36,424 nt of DNA from Chloroflexota bacterium (GCA_021779955.1 JAJXZS010000046.1:1-36424); one strand, 5' to 3'; counted from the first letter of the stretch, positions 16,256 through 25,065 are shown. The notes: generated by a model from the letters alone, not told the origin. Made by a program: numbers and translations.

Positions 16256-17965
16256 ATGACAGAGAATACGCAATGGTGGAAGAAGGCTGTGTTCTATCAG
16301 ATTTACCCGCGCTCTTTTGCAGACGGCAACGACGACGGCATTGGCGACTTTCCGGGGATGATCAGCAAACTGGATATTTTGAAGAATCTGGGGATCGACG
16401 CCATCTGGCTTTCGCCCCATTACCCTTCGCCTTTTGTAGATTGCGGATATGACATTTCAGATTATGAAGATGCAGCGCCCGAATACGGCGGGATGCCCGA
16501 ATTCAAGCGTTTCCTGGAGGAAGCGCACAAGCGTGGAATCCGATTGATGCTCGACCTGGTGCTGAATCACACCTCGGACCAGCATCCGTGGTTCCTCGAA
16601 TCGAAATCAAGCAAAGATAATCCCAAACGTGATTGGTATATCTGGCGCAAGGGCAAAGGCAATAACCCGCCCAACAACTGGTATTCGACGTTCGGCGGGA
16701 GCGCATGGAAGTACGACCCGGCCACCGGCGAGTATTACTATCATTATTTCTACACCGAACAACCTGACCTGAACTGGAGGAATCCCGAGGTCAAGCAGGC
16801 GATGTTCGATATGGTGCGCTTCTGGCTGGACATGGGGATCGACGGGTTCAGACTGGATGCAATCGGCACCATCTACGAGGACGAAGAGTTGCCCGACCAG
16901 CCGGTGAAAGCGACGCTGGAAGAAATGCATCGCCGGCAGTTGAACATCAAGAACGACGAGGAAGGGAAAGCGGTTTATAAAGACTTCAAGGCGATGTTCC
17001 AATACCAGCACGATCTCCCTGGCGTGCATGAACTGATGAAGGAATTGCGTAAAGTCGTCGACGAATATGATGACCGGGTGATGGTTGGCGAGACGGACGA
17101 AATTGCTTTCTACGGCAACGGCGCCGACGAACTGCATTTGAACTTCAACTTCCCGCTGATGCGCACCAGGAAGATCACGCCGAAGCATGTTATCGAGAAT
17201 CAGCTCGAACGATTGCCGAAACTGCCGGACGGCGCGTGGCCGTGCAATACCCTGGGTAATCACGACTGCCCCAGGATGTTTAGCGAATACGGCGACGGCA
17301 TCCACGATGAAGCCATCGCCAGGGTGAACCTGATGATGATTCTGACGCTAAAGGGCACTCCTTTCCTTTATAACGGAGAGGAATTCGGCATGTCCAACGT
17401 CACGATCACCTCGCTGGACGACTTTGTGGATCCTGTCGGGAAGTATATCTACCATCTCGAGCGCGATGTGATGGGGGCAGATGTGGAAACGGCCATCCGC
17501 AGGGCGGCCGCCTGGAGCCGCGACAAGGGCAGGAATCCCCTGCAATGGTCTCGCGAAGGCAACGGGGGATTTTGCCCTGCGAATGTCAAACCCTGGCTGC
17601 CGATGAACCCGAACTATGCCGATGGGGTCAATTATTCGGACGAAGCCGGCGACGAGTATTCGATGTGGAACTATTACCGCAAGATCCTGGCATTTCGAAA
17701 GACTTCCACCGCGTTGACGCTTGGTGAACAGCATATCCTCAGCTCAGACAATGAAAACGTGCTGATTTTCGTCCGGGAAATCGAAGGGGAAACCTGCCTG
17801 ATCCTTTTGAACATGGGCGATGCAAAGGTGATCATTGATCCAAAGGCATACGGTTTTGCCAGGCGCTTCAAGATGTTCTCCACCGATGAAACCCAATGCC
17901 ATCTCGATGGGCAGAATGTAAAGCTGGACGGGTACGCGGGAGTTATCCTAAAAGCAAATCAGTGA
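16256..17965 (+). CDS. GH13 alpha-glucosidase
   Basis: The 569-residue product is a GH13 enzyme of the alpha-glucosidase / oligo-1,6-glucosidase / trehalose-synthase branch. It opens with WWKKAVFYQIYPRSFADGNDDG. The conserved regions are DLVLNHTSDQHPWF, GFRLDA with nucleophile Asp201, VGETDE with acid/base Glu279, and GNHDCPR with Asp337. The residue after the nucleophile is Ala; in this branch Ala tends to mark alpha-1,4 specificity and Val alpha-1,6. There is no signal peptide, so it is cytoplasmic and should release glucose from maltodextrins. The ATG at 16256 with GAAGG five bases upstream is preferred to the in-frame GTG at 16244. No transporter or regulator for sugars is adjacent. Confidence 0.9.
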   Translation: MTENTQWWKKAVFYQIYPRSFADGNDDGIGDFPGMISKLDILKNLGIDAIWLSPHYPSPFVDCGYDISDYEDAAPEYGGMPEFKRFLEEAHKRGIRLMLDLVLNHTSDQHPWFLESKSSKDNPKRDWYIWRKGKGNNPPNNWYSTFGGSAWKYDPATGEYYYHYFYTEQPDLNWRNPEVKQAMFDMVRFWLDMGIDGFRLDAIGTIYEDEELPDQPVKATLEEMHRRQLNIKNDEEGKAVYKDFKAMFQYQHDLPGVHELMKELRKVVDEYDDRVMVGETDEIAFYGNGADELHLNFNFPLMRTRKITPKHVIENQLERLPKLPDGAWPCNTLGNHDCPRMFSEYGDGIHDEAIARVNLMMILTLKGTPFLYNGEEFGMSNVTITSLDDFVDPVGKYIYHLERDVMGADVETAIRRAAAWSRDKGRNPLQWSREGNGGFCPANVKPWLPMNPNYADGVNYSDEAGDEYSMWNYYRKILAFRKTSTALTLGEQHILSSDNENVLIFVREIEGETCLILLNMGDAKVIIDPKAYGFARRFKMFSTDETQCHLDGQNVKLDGYAGVILKANQ

Positions 17966-18044
17966 TTAATGTCCTGATGGACTTTAATTTGGTTTAATTC
18001 TTTTAGCGGATATAATTATCTCTAACTCCATTAATTTCCATAGA

Positions 18045-18073
18045 TTGACCTGTCAGTGCACCGGGTATATAAT
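18045..18073 (+). promoter_or_regulatory. Promoter of the KimA-like / RCK unit
   Basis: TTGACC (18045-18050), a 17-base spacer and perfect TATAAT (18068-18073) are 44 bases before the ATG at 18117. This is the best sigma-70-type promoter in the window. Another TATAAT at 18011-18016 lacks a -35. I looked for a cyclic-di-AMP (ydaO-type) riboswitch in 17966-18116 and found none. Confidence 0.75.
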
Positions 18074-18116
18074 ACGTCGCTATTTAAAAAGCATCGAAAC
18101 CGGTGAATGAGAAAGT

Positions 18117-20063
18117 ATGAATATAGAAGAAAAGAACGGCACAGTAGTCTTTAAGAGGACTACGGAGTATAAGCCGGGTAACAACTGGCGGAATTACCTA
18201 ATCGGGCGTCCTCTGCAAACAGCTGACACTCCACATCAGACAATCGGCAGATTGATCGGGCTGGCCGTATTTTCATCTGATGCCTTATCTTCGGTTGCCT
18301 ATGGCCCGCAAGAGCTGCTGCTTGTGCTTGCTGTAGCCGGAGTGTCTGCATTTCATATCGCGCTGCCGCTGGCAATCGCCATTTGCGTTCTGCTGATCAT
18401 CCTTACACTATCCTACGAGCAGACAATCCATGCGTATCCGGGCGGGGGTGGCGCGTATATCGTCTCCCGTGATAATCTTGGCTCCCTACCCGCGCTGATC
18501 GCGGGATCCGCCTTGTTGATGGATTATGTGCTGACGGTAGCCGTGTCCATCTCTTCGGGCGTCGCGCAGCTTGTTTCCGCTTACCCTTCGCTGTTCAAAC
18601 AACGCATTTTGATCGCCGTGATCATGGTGGCATTCATCATGATCATCAACTTGCGTGGTGTGAAAGAATCAGGGTTTGTATTCGCGATTCCGACCTATTT
18701 CTTCCTGGTGATGATGTTCATGACGGTGATCGTCGGTTTGGTGCGGGCAAGCGCAGGAACTCTGACTCCCGTTCTCAATCCTCCGCAGGATATCATGTCG
18801 TTGAACACAGTGCTCACGCCGATCACTTTGTTCTTGATCTTGAAGGCATTTTCTTCCGGTACGACTGCATTGACGGGTGTAGAAGCGATCTCGAACGGGA
18901 TCACGGCATTCAAACATCCTGCGAGCAAAAATGCAGGTCAAACCTTGTTCATGATGTCTGCGATCCTGGGCACCCTGCTGCTGGGGATTACCTATTTGGC
19001 AATCCATATCGGGGCTACACCTTCAAACGAGGAAACGGTTATTTCACAACTCGCCAGAACCGCATTCGATTCGCGCGGGATACTCTACCTGTTGGCGATC
19101 TCCTCCACCACGGTTATCCTGATGATGGCAGCCAACACAGCATTTGCGGATTTTCCACGGTTATCCGCGCTGGTTGCGGTCGACAGCTACATTCCACGTC
19201 AATTTGCCTATAAGGGCAGCCGGCTGGTTTTCTCGCGCGGAATCGTTGCTCTGGCAATTATCGCGAGCTTGTTGATCATTCTATTTCGGGCAAGCGTATC
19301 AAATCTGATCCCCCTGTATGCGGTGGGCGTGTTCCTGTCCTTTACGCTTTCGCAGGCAGGCATGGCCATCCGCTGGTTCAAATCAGGCAAGTTGAAGAAC
19401 GGTGAAGAAATTGTCGAACGCGGTTCGACGATCAGGTTCGACCCGCACTGGCTATTTAAGATGATCACAAACGGCGTTGGCGCCTTGAGTACCCTGCTTG
19501 TGCTGAGTATCTTTGCGGTGACCAAATTCCTGGCAGGCGCCTGGATTGTTATTTCGCTGCTCCCCATTATCGTGATCGCTTTTTTGATGATTCACAGGAG
19601 CTACACTAAACTGGGAAAAGAGTTATCCCTGGAGCACTTCACACCCAGGGGACGAGTCACTCATCACCGGATCATCATGCCGATCGGTGGTGTACACCAG
19701 GGAACGCTGGCAGCTCTGCGCTATGCAAAAACACTATCGGATGATATTACCGTGGTGCACGTATCCATCGATGAAAAGGAAGCTCAAAGGGTCATGGAAA
19801 AGTGGGAGCAGTGGGGGGACGGCTACCGCCTGGTCATCCTGGAATCGCCCTACCGGTTATTCATCGAACCCCTGCTCCAATATATCGACGAGATCGATGC
19901 CACAAAGCAACCGAACGACGTGATCAGCATCGTTGTACCCCAATTCATTCCGCGATCGTTCTTTACGGCTTTCCTGCATACCCGTACCGCAGATACCTTG
20001 CGGCGGGTGCTGCTGAATCGAAAAGACATCGTTATTTTGGAAGTGCCCTACCAGGTCGATTAA
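18117..20063 (+). CDS. KimA-type APC-superfamily potassium transporter
   Basis: The 648-residue protein closely follows Bacillus KimA (YdaO). It has the N-terminal YLIGRPLQT, then AVFSSDALSSVAYGPQELL, the YPGGGGAYIVSRDNLG loop, FLILKAFSSGTTALTGVEAISN, and a soluble C-terminal domain (~500-648) with HHRIIMPIGGVHQGTLAALR and VVHVSIDEKEAQ. Asp55 and Tyr62 match Asp36 and Tyr43 of KimA, which lie at the ion pathway. About 12 TM helices fit residues ~45-500. KimA is a high-affinity K+/H+ symporter repressed by cyclic-di-AMP; K+ uptake is inferred here. Two RCK protein genes follow within 20 bases and 1 base, an unusual pairing for this transporter type. Confidence 0.85.
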   Translation: MNIEEKNGTVVFKRTTEYKPGNNWRNYLIGRPLQTADTPHQTIGRLIGLAVFSSDALSSVAYGPQELLLVLAVAGVSAFHIALPLAIAICVLLIILTLSYEQTIHAYPGGGGAYIVSRDNLGSLPALIAGSALLMDYVLTVAVSISSGVAQLVSAYPSLFKQRILIAVIMVAFIMIINLRGVKESGFVFAIPTYFFLVMMFMTVIVGLVRASAGTLTPVLNPPQDIMSLNTVLTPITLFLILKAFSSGTTALTGVEAISNGITAFKHPASKNAGQTLFMMSAILGTLLLGITYLAIHIGATPSNEETVISQLARTAFDSRGILYLLAISSTTVILMMAANTAFADFPRLSALVAVDSYIPRQFAYKGSRLVFSRGIVALAIIASLLIILFRASVSNLIPLYAVGVFLSFTLSQAGMAIRWFKSGKLKNGEEIVERGSTIRFDPHWLFKMITNGVGALSTLLVLSIFAVTKFLAGAWIVISLLPIIVIAFLMIHRSYTKLGKELSLEHFTPRGRVTHHRIIMPIGGVHQGTLAALRYAKTLSDDITVVHVSIDEKEAQRVMEKWEQWGDGYRLVILESPYRLFIEPLLQYIDEIDATKQPNDVISIVVPQFIPRSFFTAFLHTRTADTLRRVLLNRKDIVILEVPYQVD

Positions 20064-20083
20064 TTGGGCGAAGAGGAATTTGT

Positions 20084-20743
20084 ATGAAAATCATCGTAGT
20101 AGGTTGTGGGAGGATTGGGGTCGAACTGGCCTACAATCTGTACAAGCGAGGTCACGAAGTATCGGTGATCGATTCTGTGCCTGCGGCTTTGAACAATTTG
20201 CCGAGCGATTTCAACGGCCGAACGCAGGAAGGCGATGCGCTGAACCAGGACGTGCTCGAACGCGCAGGCATCAAGACATGCGACGCGCTGGCAGCAGTCA
20301 CCAACTCAGATTCGCTGAACGCTGCCGTGAGCCATGTGGCAAAGGTTTACTACCATGTGCCGAATGTGATCGCCCGCAACTACGATCCCCACATCCGCGT
20401 TTTGTTCGAGGCTTTCGACATCCAGGATGTCAGCTCGACTGCCTGGGGCGCCCAACGCATCGAAGAACTGCTCTATCGGACCGACGCGAAGACTGTGTTT
20501 TCAGCAGGCAATGGCGAAGTCGAAGTCTACGAGCTGACCATCCCAGATGTGTGGGATGGGCATCCGCTCTCAGATTTGATGCCATGCGGCGATTGCAGGC
20601 CAATTGCTCTAACTCATGCAGGAAAAGCCATCCTGCCAGATCCTGAGACTCCAGTCCATGGCGGCGATTTGCTGGTCGTCGCTGCCACCTTCGATGGCAT
20701 TGAGGAAACACGTGCCTTCATCGAGAAGAGAAAGGCGGCCTGA
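20084..20743 (+). CDS. TrkA/KtrA-type RCK protein, first of pair
   Basis: The 219-residue protein has an RCK N-terminal Rossmann domain (KIIVVGCGRIGVELA with GxGxxG, acidic Asp after strand 2 in SVIDSVP, and the nucleotide-loop segment GDALNQDVLERAGI). This is followed by an RCK_C-type domain (~140-219: VEVYELTIPDVWDGHPLSDL). Such proteins form cytoplasmic rings that gate K+ uptake channels according to bound NAD(H), ATP/ADP or cyclic-di-AMP. No TrkH/KtrB channel gene is in the window; the only membrane partner nearby is the KimA-like permease 20 bases upstream. The ATG at 20084 has GAGGA upstream; the long in-frame extension from 19802 runs through the transporter gene and is rejected. Confidence 0.87.
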   Translation: MKIIVVGCGRIGVELAYNLYKRGHEVSVIDSVPAALNNLPSDFNGRTQEGDALNQDVLERAGIKTCDALAAVTNSDSLNAAVSHVAKVYYHVPNVIARNYDPHIRVLFEAFDIQDVSSTAWGAQRIEELLYRTDAKTVFSAGNGEVEVYELTIPDVWDGHPLSDLMPCGDCRPIALTHAGKAILPDPETPVHGGDLLVVAATFDGIEETRAFIEKRKAA

Positions 20744-20744
20744 G

Positions 20745-21431
20745 ATGTTCGTAGTGATTGCCGGTGGTGGTCGAACAGGCGCGCAGCTTGCTCATTATTT
20801 GATCAATGAGAACCACGAAGTCCATGTGGTCGAAAATCGGAAAGAAGTCCTCTCGCGGATCCATAAGGAACTCCCGACAGAGATCATCTTCGAGGGGGAC
20901 CCGCTTGATCCGGACGTCCTGGAGCAGGCAGGAATTCGGGAAGCGCAGGTATTTGCCGCGACGCTGACAGCTGACGAAGCCAACCTGGTTCTCTGCTATT
21001 ATGTACGCGAAAGGTTCCACACCCCCAGAACGATCGCGAGAGTGAATAATCCGCGGAATGCCTGGCTTTTCGATGAAAAGTTCGATGTCGATGTTTCGGT
21101 CAACCAGGCGGAAATCCTTTCACGCCTGATCCAGGAGGAAATGTCGATGGGCGACATGATGACCCTCCTGCACCTGCGCCGCGGAAAATATTCTGTTGTC
21201 GAAGAAAAGATTCCGCCCAACGCTAAAGCGATCGGGATCGCCATTATGGATCTCAAGCTGCCTGAGAACTGTGTGATCGCGGCGATCCTCCGTCAGGGGG
21301 AGGTGATTGTACCCCGCGGGATCACCACATTCGAGGTGAACGACGAGGTTCTCGCTGTAACCGATCTTGAAGGCGCGCATCAGCTTTCGGTGTTATTCTC
21401 CGCAACAGACAAAGAACAACCTAGACCCTGA
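20745..21431 (+). CDS. TrkA/KtrA-type RCK protein, second of pair
   Basis: The 228-residue protein repeats the architecture of its neighbour. FVVIAGGGRTGAQLAHYL supplies the Rossmann glycines, Glu follows strand 2 (VHVVENRKEV), and GDPLDPDVLEQAGI fills the nucleotide loop. The RCK_C part (~150-225) includes IPPNAKAIGIAIMDLKLPEN and GITTFEVNDEVLAVTD. The two proteins are diverged paralogues, not a recent copy. The start ATG is one base after the stop of the first, so translation is likely coupled. An alternative in-frame start at 20616 would overlap the neighbour by 128 bases and has no ribosome site. Confidence 0.87.
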   Translation: MFVVIAGGGRTGAQLAHYLINENHEVHVVENRKEVLSRIHKELPTEIIFEGDPLDPDVLEQAGIREAQVFAATLTADEANLVLCYYVRERFHTPRTIARVNNPRNAWLFDEKFDVDVSVNQAEILSRLIQEEMSMGDMMTLLHLRRGKYSVVEEKIPPNAKAIGIAIMDLKLPENCVIAAILRQGEVIVPRGITTFEVNDEVLAVTDLEGAHQLSVLFSATDKEQPRP

Positions 21432-21450
21432 GAGATGCATGGGGTATAAT
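21422..21450 (+). promoter_or_regulatory. Promoter of the rpmH-yidC cluster
   Basis: TAGACC (21422-21427), a 17-base spacer and perfect TATAAT (21445-21450). The -35 lies over the last codons of the second RCK gene. The leader before rpmH is about 40 bases. Confidence 0.65.
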
Positions 21451-21496
21451 AAGCGCCTTGCATCAATCTATTCATTAGATATCGAGAGGAAGTAGA

Positions 21497-21667
21497 ATGC
21501 CAAAAAGGACCTATCAACCGAGAATTCGACGCCGGGTGCGTGTACATGGTTTCCGTTCTCGTATGGAAACAGCCGATGGGCGTGAGGTTTTGAAGCGCCG
21601 CCGCGCCAAAGGCCGCCGCAAGCTAACCGTCAGTATGAACAATCACGTCAAGCGCATTCAGTGGTAA
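21497..21667 (+). CDS. rpmH: Large ribosomal subunit protein bL34
   Basis: This is a 56-residue, strongly basic protein. It starts [19 protein letters not shown], continues with the [20 protein letters not shown] segment that defines bL34, and ends HVKRIQW. It binds 23S rRNA. GAGAGGAAG lies before the ATG. It is the first gene of the rpmH-rnpA-yidD-yidC-jag cluster, which in many bacteria sits by dnaA; dnaA is not in this window and the upstream neighbour is an RCK gene. The slightly longer C-terminal part compared with the ~44-residue E. coli form is normal in several phyla. Confidence 0.95.
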
Positions 21668-21738
21668 TCTGCGGGACTAAACCCATGGCCCGGGGCAGGG
21701 AACAGGCCCTTCAAGGAATCAGAGCGGTCAGGGATTAG

Positions 21739-22089
21739 GTGAATCGAAAGTATCGAATAGTAAGAAGTGCCGAATTCAAGCGGGTGCGGGGTGAGGGAAC
21801 ATCGACTGCCCACCCGCTTGTTGTGTTAGTAACGCTTGAAGGTGAGGCTGAAAATGCCAGGGCAGGCATTATCACAACCAAATCCATCGGGAACGCCGTG
21901 GAAAGAAACCGTGCAAGGCGCCGGCTGCGAGCAATCTTGTCCTCTTTACTGCCAAAGATCACCAAAAATGTCGACATTCTTCTCATAGCCAGAAAACCGA
22001 TAGTCGACGCCCAGTTTTGTGATATACAGGATGCTGTTGAGAAGCTGCTCGTAAGAGCGAAGTGTTTGGAAGAACATGACAACCCATGA
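21739..22089 (+). CDS. rnpA: Ribonuclease P protein component
   Basis: The 116-residue protein has the family landmarks [15 protein letters not shown] (N-terminal helix), HPLVVLVTL (central strand), and the RNR-type motif [16 protein letters not shown] that contacts the RNA subunit. It is the small basic cofactor of the RNase P ribozyme, which trims tRNA 5' ends. The start is a GTG, with AGGG ten bases upstream. It follows rpmH by 71 bases, and its last 14 bases overlap yidD in another frame. Confidence 0.93.
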
Positions 22090-22366
22090 AGATCAGGATG
22101 ATGTTGTAAGAGATCCAAAGTTGAAGGATTTGCCCTTCAATTTGCTGAATTTGCCGCGATGGATCCTTTTGCTGCTGATACGCGGATATCAAATTGTGAT
22201 ATCCCCAACTTTGCCTCCAGATACCTGTCGATTTTATCCGACATGCTCGCATTATGGCTACCAGGCAATTTATAAATATGGTGCACTCAAAGGCGGAGCC
22301 ATGGCTTTCTGGCGCCTGCTCAGGTGCAATCCCTATAATAAGGGCGGGTTCGACCCTGTCCCGTAA
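22076..22366 (+). CDS. yidD: Membrane protein insertion efficiency factor YidD
   Basis: The 96-residue protein has the full YidD core: [26 protein letters not shown] split over two conserved cysteines, then [15 protein letters not shown] and [18 protein letters not shown]. It assists YidC in inserting membrane proteins and is bound to the inner face of the membrane. The N-terminal ~25 residues are acidic and longer than usual. The start ATG lies within the end of rnpA (14-base overlap), which implies coupled translation. The gene for YidC follows after one intervening lipoprotein gene. Confidence 0.93.
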
Positions 22367-22383
22367 ATCGACTTCAATTCAGG

Positions 22384-22389
22384 TATAAT
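22384..22389 (+). promoter_or_regulatory. -10 box before the BamB-like gene
   Basis: Perfect TATAAT lies 35 bases before the ATG at 22425, in the 58-base gap after yidD. No good -35 is present, so it may be an extra internal promoter of the cluster. Confidence 0.4.
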
Positions 22390-22424
22390 CAACGCTAACC
22401 CAACGTGTGAGGGAACTGGAACGG

Positions 22425-23468
22425 ATGAAAAAGAAAATACTTTCAAAGATTTCTATAATCCTGCTTGCCGGGATTCTTCTATCTGCATGCACAACGATGA
22501 CGACAAATTGGGGCGGTGTGTCGGCCACCGATGCAGCAGTCTATTTCGCGGGTGGAACCCAGGTGTTCTCACTTCAGCCGTCTAACGGCAGTAAAATCTG
22601 GGCATATCCGGAAAAAGCGGCGCCTGCGGGTACCTACCTGGCAGCTCCAAGTGTTGCCGGGGACCAGGTTATCGTTGGCGATTATCTGGGTAAGTTGGTG
22701 AGCCTGAAAGCGGCCGATAGTACTGTCAATTGGACTTTCGCAAACGCCACCGGCAAATATGTCGGCAGCGCGCTGGTAACGCCCGATCTCATCATTGCCC
22801 CCAATGCGGATAATCACCTTTACGCATTGGATCTAAATGGCAATCTGAAGTGGACATTTACCGCCAACCATTCCTTCTGGTCGCGGCCTGTGACAGATGG
22901 AACGAACGTGTACGCTTCGTCGCTCGATCATTACCTGTATGCAGTCAATCTTCAGGACGGCTCTCTGGTCTGGAAGGTCGATCTTGGATCGTCGCTCGTA
23001 TCCTCTCCACTGCTCGACAAAGGTGTGCTTTACCAGGGCAGTATTGCCAGCACAATGAATGCTGTGGATGCTGCAACTGGCAAAGTGATTTGGACGCAGA
23101 AAGTGGATGCAGGCGTATGGTCAACACCCTTGCTCTCAGGGAGCAATATTCTCTTCGGCGACCAGTTGACCTCAATTTATGTGATGAGCACCTCAGACGG
23201 TAGTATCGTCAAGACGATCAACGCCGGTGCAGCTGTGATCGGATCTGGCGCGATTCTCAACCAGACGATCATGTTCGGGACTGAAGCAGGGAATGTGGTG
23301 ATGGTCAATCCCGATTACAGTTCAACTTCTCGCAGCCTGGGTGGGGAATTGTATTCCAACCTGGTTGCGAATTCTACCGAGGTGCTGGTGGTCGAGACCA
23401 AGGGAGACAATGCTCTCCTTGCCATCGATGCGAACGGTAACGTTATCTGGCCATTTTCAGGCAAATAA
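22425..23468 (+). CDS. BamB/PQQ-like beta-propeller lipoprotein in the yidC cluster
   Basis: The 347-residue protein has a signal peptide with lipobox LLSAC, then a PQQ-type propeller of about seven blades. Recurrent blade motifs are VFSLQPSNGSKIWAY, LVSLKAADSTVNWTF, LYALDLNGNLKWTF, LYAVNLQDGSLVWKV and MNAVDAATGKVIWTQ. It is lipid-anchored outside the membrane. BamB of Proteobacteria, with the same fold, helps outer-membrane protein assembly, but no BamA partner is expected in this phylum. Its position between yidD and yidC, 13 bases before yidC, suggests a part in membrane or secreted protein maturation; that is inference. I chose the ATG at 22425 over the GTG at 22407 because the signal peptide then has a normal Lys-rich start. 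Confidence 0.82.
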   Translation: MKKKILSKISIILLAGILLSACTTMTTNWGGVSATDAAVYFAGGTQVFSLQPSNGSKIWAYPEKAAPAGTYLAAPSVAGDQVIVGDYLGKLVSLKAADSTVNWTFANATGKYVGSALVTPDLIIAPNADNHLYALDLNGNLKWTFTANHSFWSRPVTDGTNVYASSLDHYLYAVNLQDGSLVWKVDLGSSLVSSPLLDKGVLYQGSIASTMNAVDAATGKVIWTQKVDAGVWSTPLLSGSNILFGDQLTSIYVMSTSDGSIVKTINAGAAVIGSGAILNQTIMFGTEAGNVVMVNPDYSSTSRSLGGELYSNLVANSTEVLVVETKGDNALLAIDANGNVIWPFSGK

Positions 23469-23481
23469 GGACGAATAAATC

Positions 23482-24279
23482 ATGTGGGATACCCTAATCA
23501 TTACCCCATTTATCAATTTCCTGCTGTGGATCTACAGCCTCATCGGTAATTTTGGCATTGCGATCATCCTGTTCACGCTGGTCACCCGTATTGTCCTCTA
23601 TCCGTTGACAGCGAAGCAGATCAAGAGTTCGCAAGCCATGCAGGAACTGCAGAAGAATCCACGCTACCTGGAAATGCAGAAAAAGTACAAGGACGACAAG
23701 GAAAAGCTTGCCCAGGAGCAGATGAAGCTCTACCAGGAGCTCAAGATCAATCCGCTCTCCGCATGCCTCCCGACATTGCTGCAATTTCCAATCATCATCG
23801 GGCTGTACCAGGCTTTGATCCAGTCGATTGCGTCAGCGCCGATCGACATGTTGAACTTGACTCGCCGCATTTACCCCGCGCTGCTCAAAGTGGCGGATAT
23901 TCTGCCGTTGAACACCCACTTCTTGTGGATGAATCTCGGCACACCCGACCGGGTCTTCATCCCGGGCCTCAGCTTTGGCATCCCCATTTTGGCGGTGATT
24001 GTTGTGATCACCACCTACATCTCTTCCAAGATCATCACACCGCCCGCGACACCTGGCGCAAACGATCAGGGCGCGATGATGGGAAATATGATGAACATCT
24101 ACATGCCGCTTTTGATGGGCTGGCTGGCGTTTTCGCTTTCATCGGGTTTGGCGCTTTATTTTGTTGTACAAAATGTGATTCAGATACTACAATATGCTGT
24201 GACCGGTAAGGTTTACTGGAACAATCTTTTGCCCAAGCCAAAGACGCAAACGGCAACGAAGCAAATCAAAAGACCTTAA
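23482..24279 (+). CDS. yidC: Membrane protein insertase YidC/Oxa1
   Basis: The 265-residue protein is the short form, lacking the large extracytoplasmic domain of E. coli YidC. It has about five TM segments. TM1/TM2 carry FGIAIILFTLVTRIVLYPLT with the groove Arg, then comes the coiled cytoplasmic hairpin (QMQELQKNPRY...KLAQEQMKLYQE region, here ~50-85), LPTLLQFPIIIGLYQAL, and a C-terminal LALYFVVQNVIQILQ. It inserts membrane proteins alone or with SecYEG. No lipobox is seen, unlike SpoIIIJ. AAGGACG precedes the ATG. Confidence 0.94.
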   Translation: MWDTLIITPFINFLLWIYSLIGNFGIAIILFTLVTRIVLYPLTAKQIKSSQAMQELQKNPRYLEMQKKYKDDKEKLAQEQMKLYQELKINPLSACLPTLLQFPIIIGLYQALIQSIASAPIDMLNLTRRIYPALLKVADILPLNTHFLWMNLGTPDRVFIPGLSFGIPILAVIVVITTYISSKIITPPATPGANDQGAMMGNMMNIYMPLLMGWLAFSLSSGLALYFVVQNVIQILQYAVTGKVYWNNLLPKPKTQTATKQIKRP

Positions 24280-24299
24280 CTCCGTAGATTGAGGTGACC

Positions 24300-25049
24300 A
24301 TGAACGAAGAGAAGACGACGCTCGAGATCATCGCTCCTTCAGTGGATGAAGCGGTGGAGCGAGGTCTGGAGCAACTGGGCCTGAGTAAAGATGCAGTAGA
24401 TGTTGAGGTATTGGATACGGGGAGCAAGGGCATCCTGGGGATCGGCGGGCGGCAATCGCGAATTCGCATCTCCGTCAAAGGCCAACACCAGGAAGTCATC
24501 GAAACCGAGCCTGAAGAAGCCCCGGTTGTCGAATCCAAACCGCATATCGCATCGGAAGAAGACCTTTCTGAAGAAGACCGCAACATTCTGAAAGTTGCCA
24601 AAGAAATCGTTGATGAGCTTCTCGTTCGCATGAAAGTCAAGGCGACCATCAGTTCATATTTCATCGAGCCGGAAGATGAAAACGACGAGCGAATGGTGAT
24701 GGTCGATATCCAGGGTAACGACCTGAGCATCCTTATCGGAAGGCGCTCTGAGACGCTGAACGCCTTGCAGTACATTTCAAGCCTCATCGTCAGCAAGGAA
24801 CTTGGCAAATGGGTGCCCCTGATGATCGATGTGCAGGGCTATCGCCAACGCCGCGAACGCCAGTTGCGCCAGTTGGGACGCAAGATGGCAGAGCAAGCCA
24901 TCCAGACCGGGAAAAGACAACTCCTGGAGCCGATGCCTGCGAACGAGCGGCGGATTATCCATCTCGAATTACGCAATCATCCTTCAGTCACCACCGAGAG
25001 CACGGGCGAAGAGCCATTCCGCAAGGTGACGATTATTCCAAAGAAATAG
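24300..25049 (+). CDS. jag: RNA-binding protein KhpB/Jag
   Basis: The 249-residue protein has the usual order: Jag_N (~5-52, with VEVLDTGSKGILGIGG), an acidic linker (~60-95), a KH-type domain (~95-175, with GNDLSILIGRRSETLNALQYI), and an R3H domain (~180-240, with ERQLRQLGRKMAEQAIQTG and PMPANERRIIHLEL). KhpB binds RNA, often with KhpA, and affects cell division and wall growth in Gram-positive bacteria. GAGG six bases before the ATG at 24300 decides the start against the GTG at 24294. It is the last gene of the cluster and a strong terminator follows. Confidence 0.94.
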   Translation: MNEEKTTLEIIAPSVDEAVERGLEQLGLSKDAVDVEVLDTGSKGILGIGGRQSRIRISVKGQHQEVIETEPEEAPVVESKPHIASEEDLSEEDRNILKVAKEIVDELLVRMKVKATISSYFIEPEDENDERMVMVDIQGNDLSILIGRRSETLNALQYISSLIVSKELGKWVPLMIDVQGYRQRRERQLRQLGRKMAEQAIQTGKRQLLEPMPANERRIIHLELRNHPSVTTESTGEEPFRKVTIIPKK

Positions 25050-25065
25050 TCTGTTTAGAAGAGTG

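Noticed and set aside
17966-18116. Cyclic-di-AMP riboswitch expected upstream of a KimA-type gene
   Set aside because: The 151-base gap is mostly AT-rich, holds a promoter close to the gene, and shows none of the ydaO-type conserved segments.
21432-21496. Replication origin next to rpmH
   Set aside because: No dnaA gene, no cluster of DnaA boxes and no long AT-rich unwinding region near rpmH.
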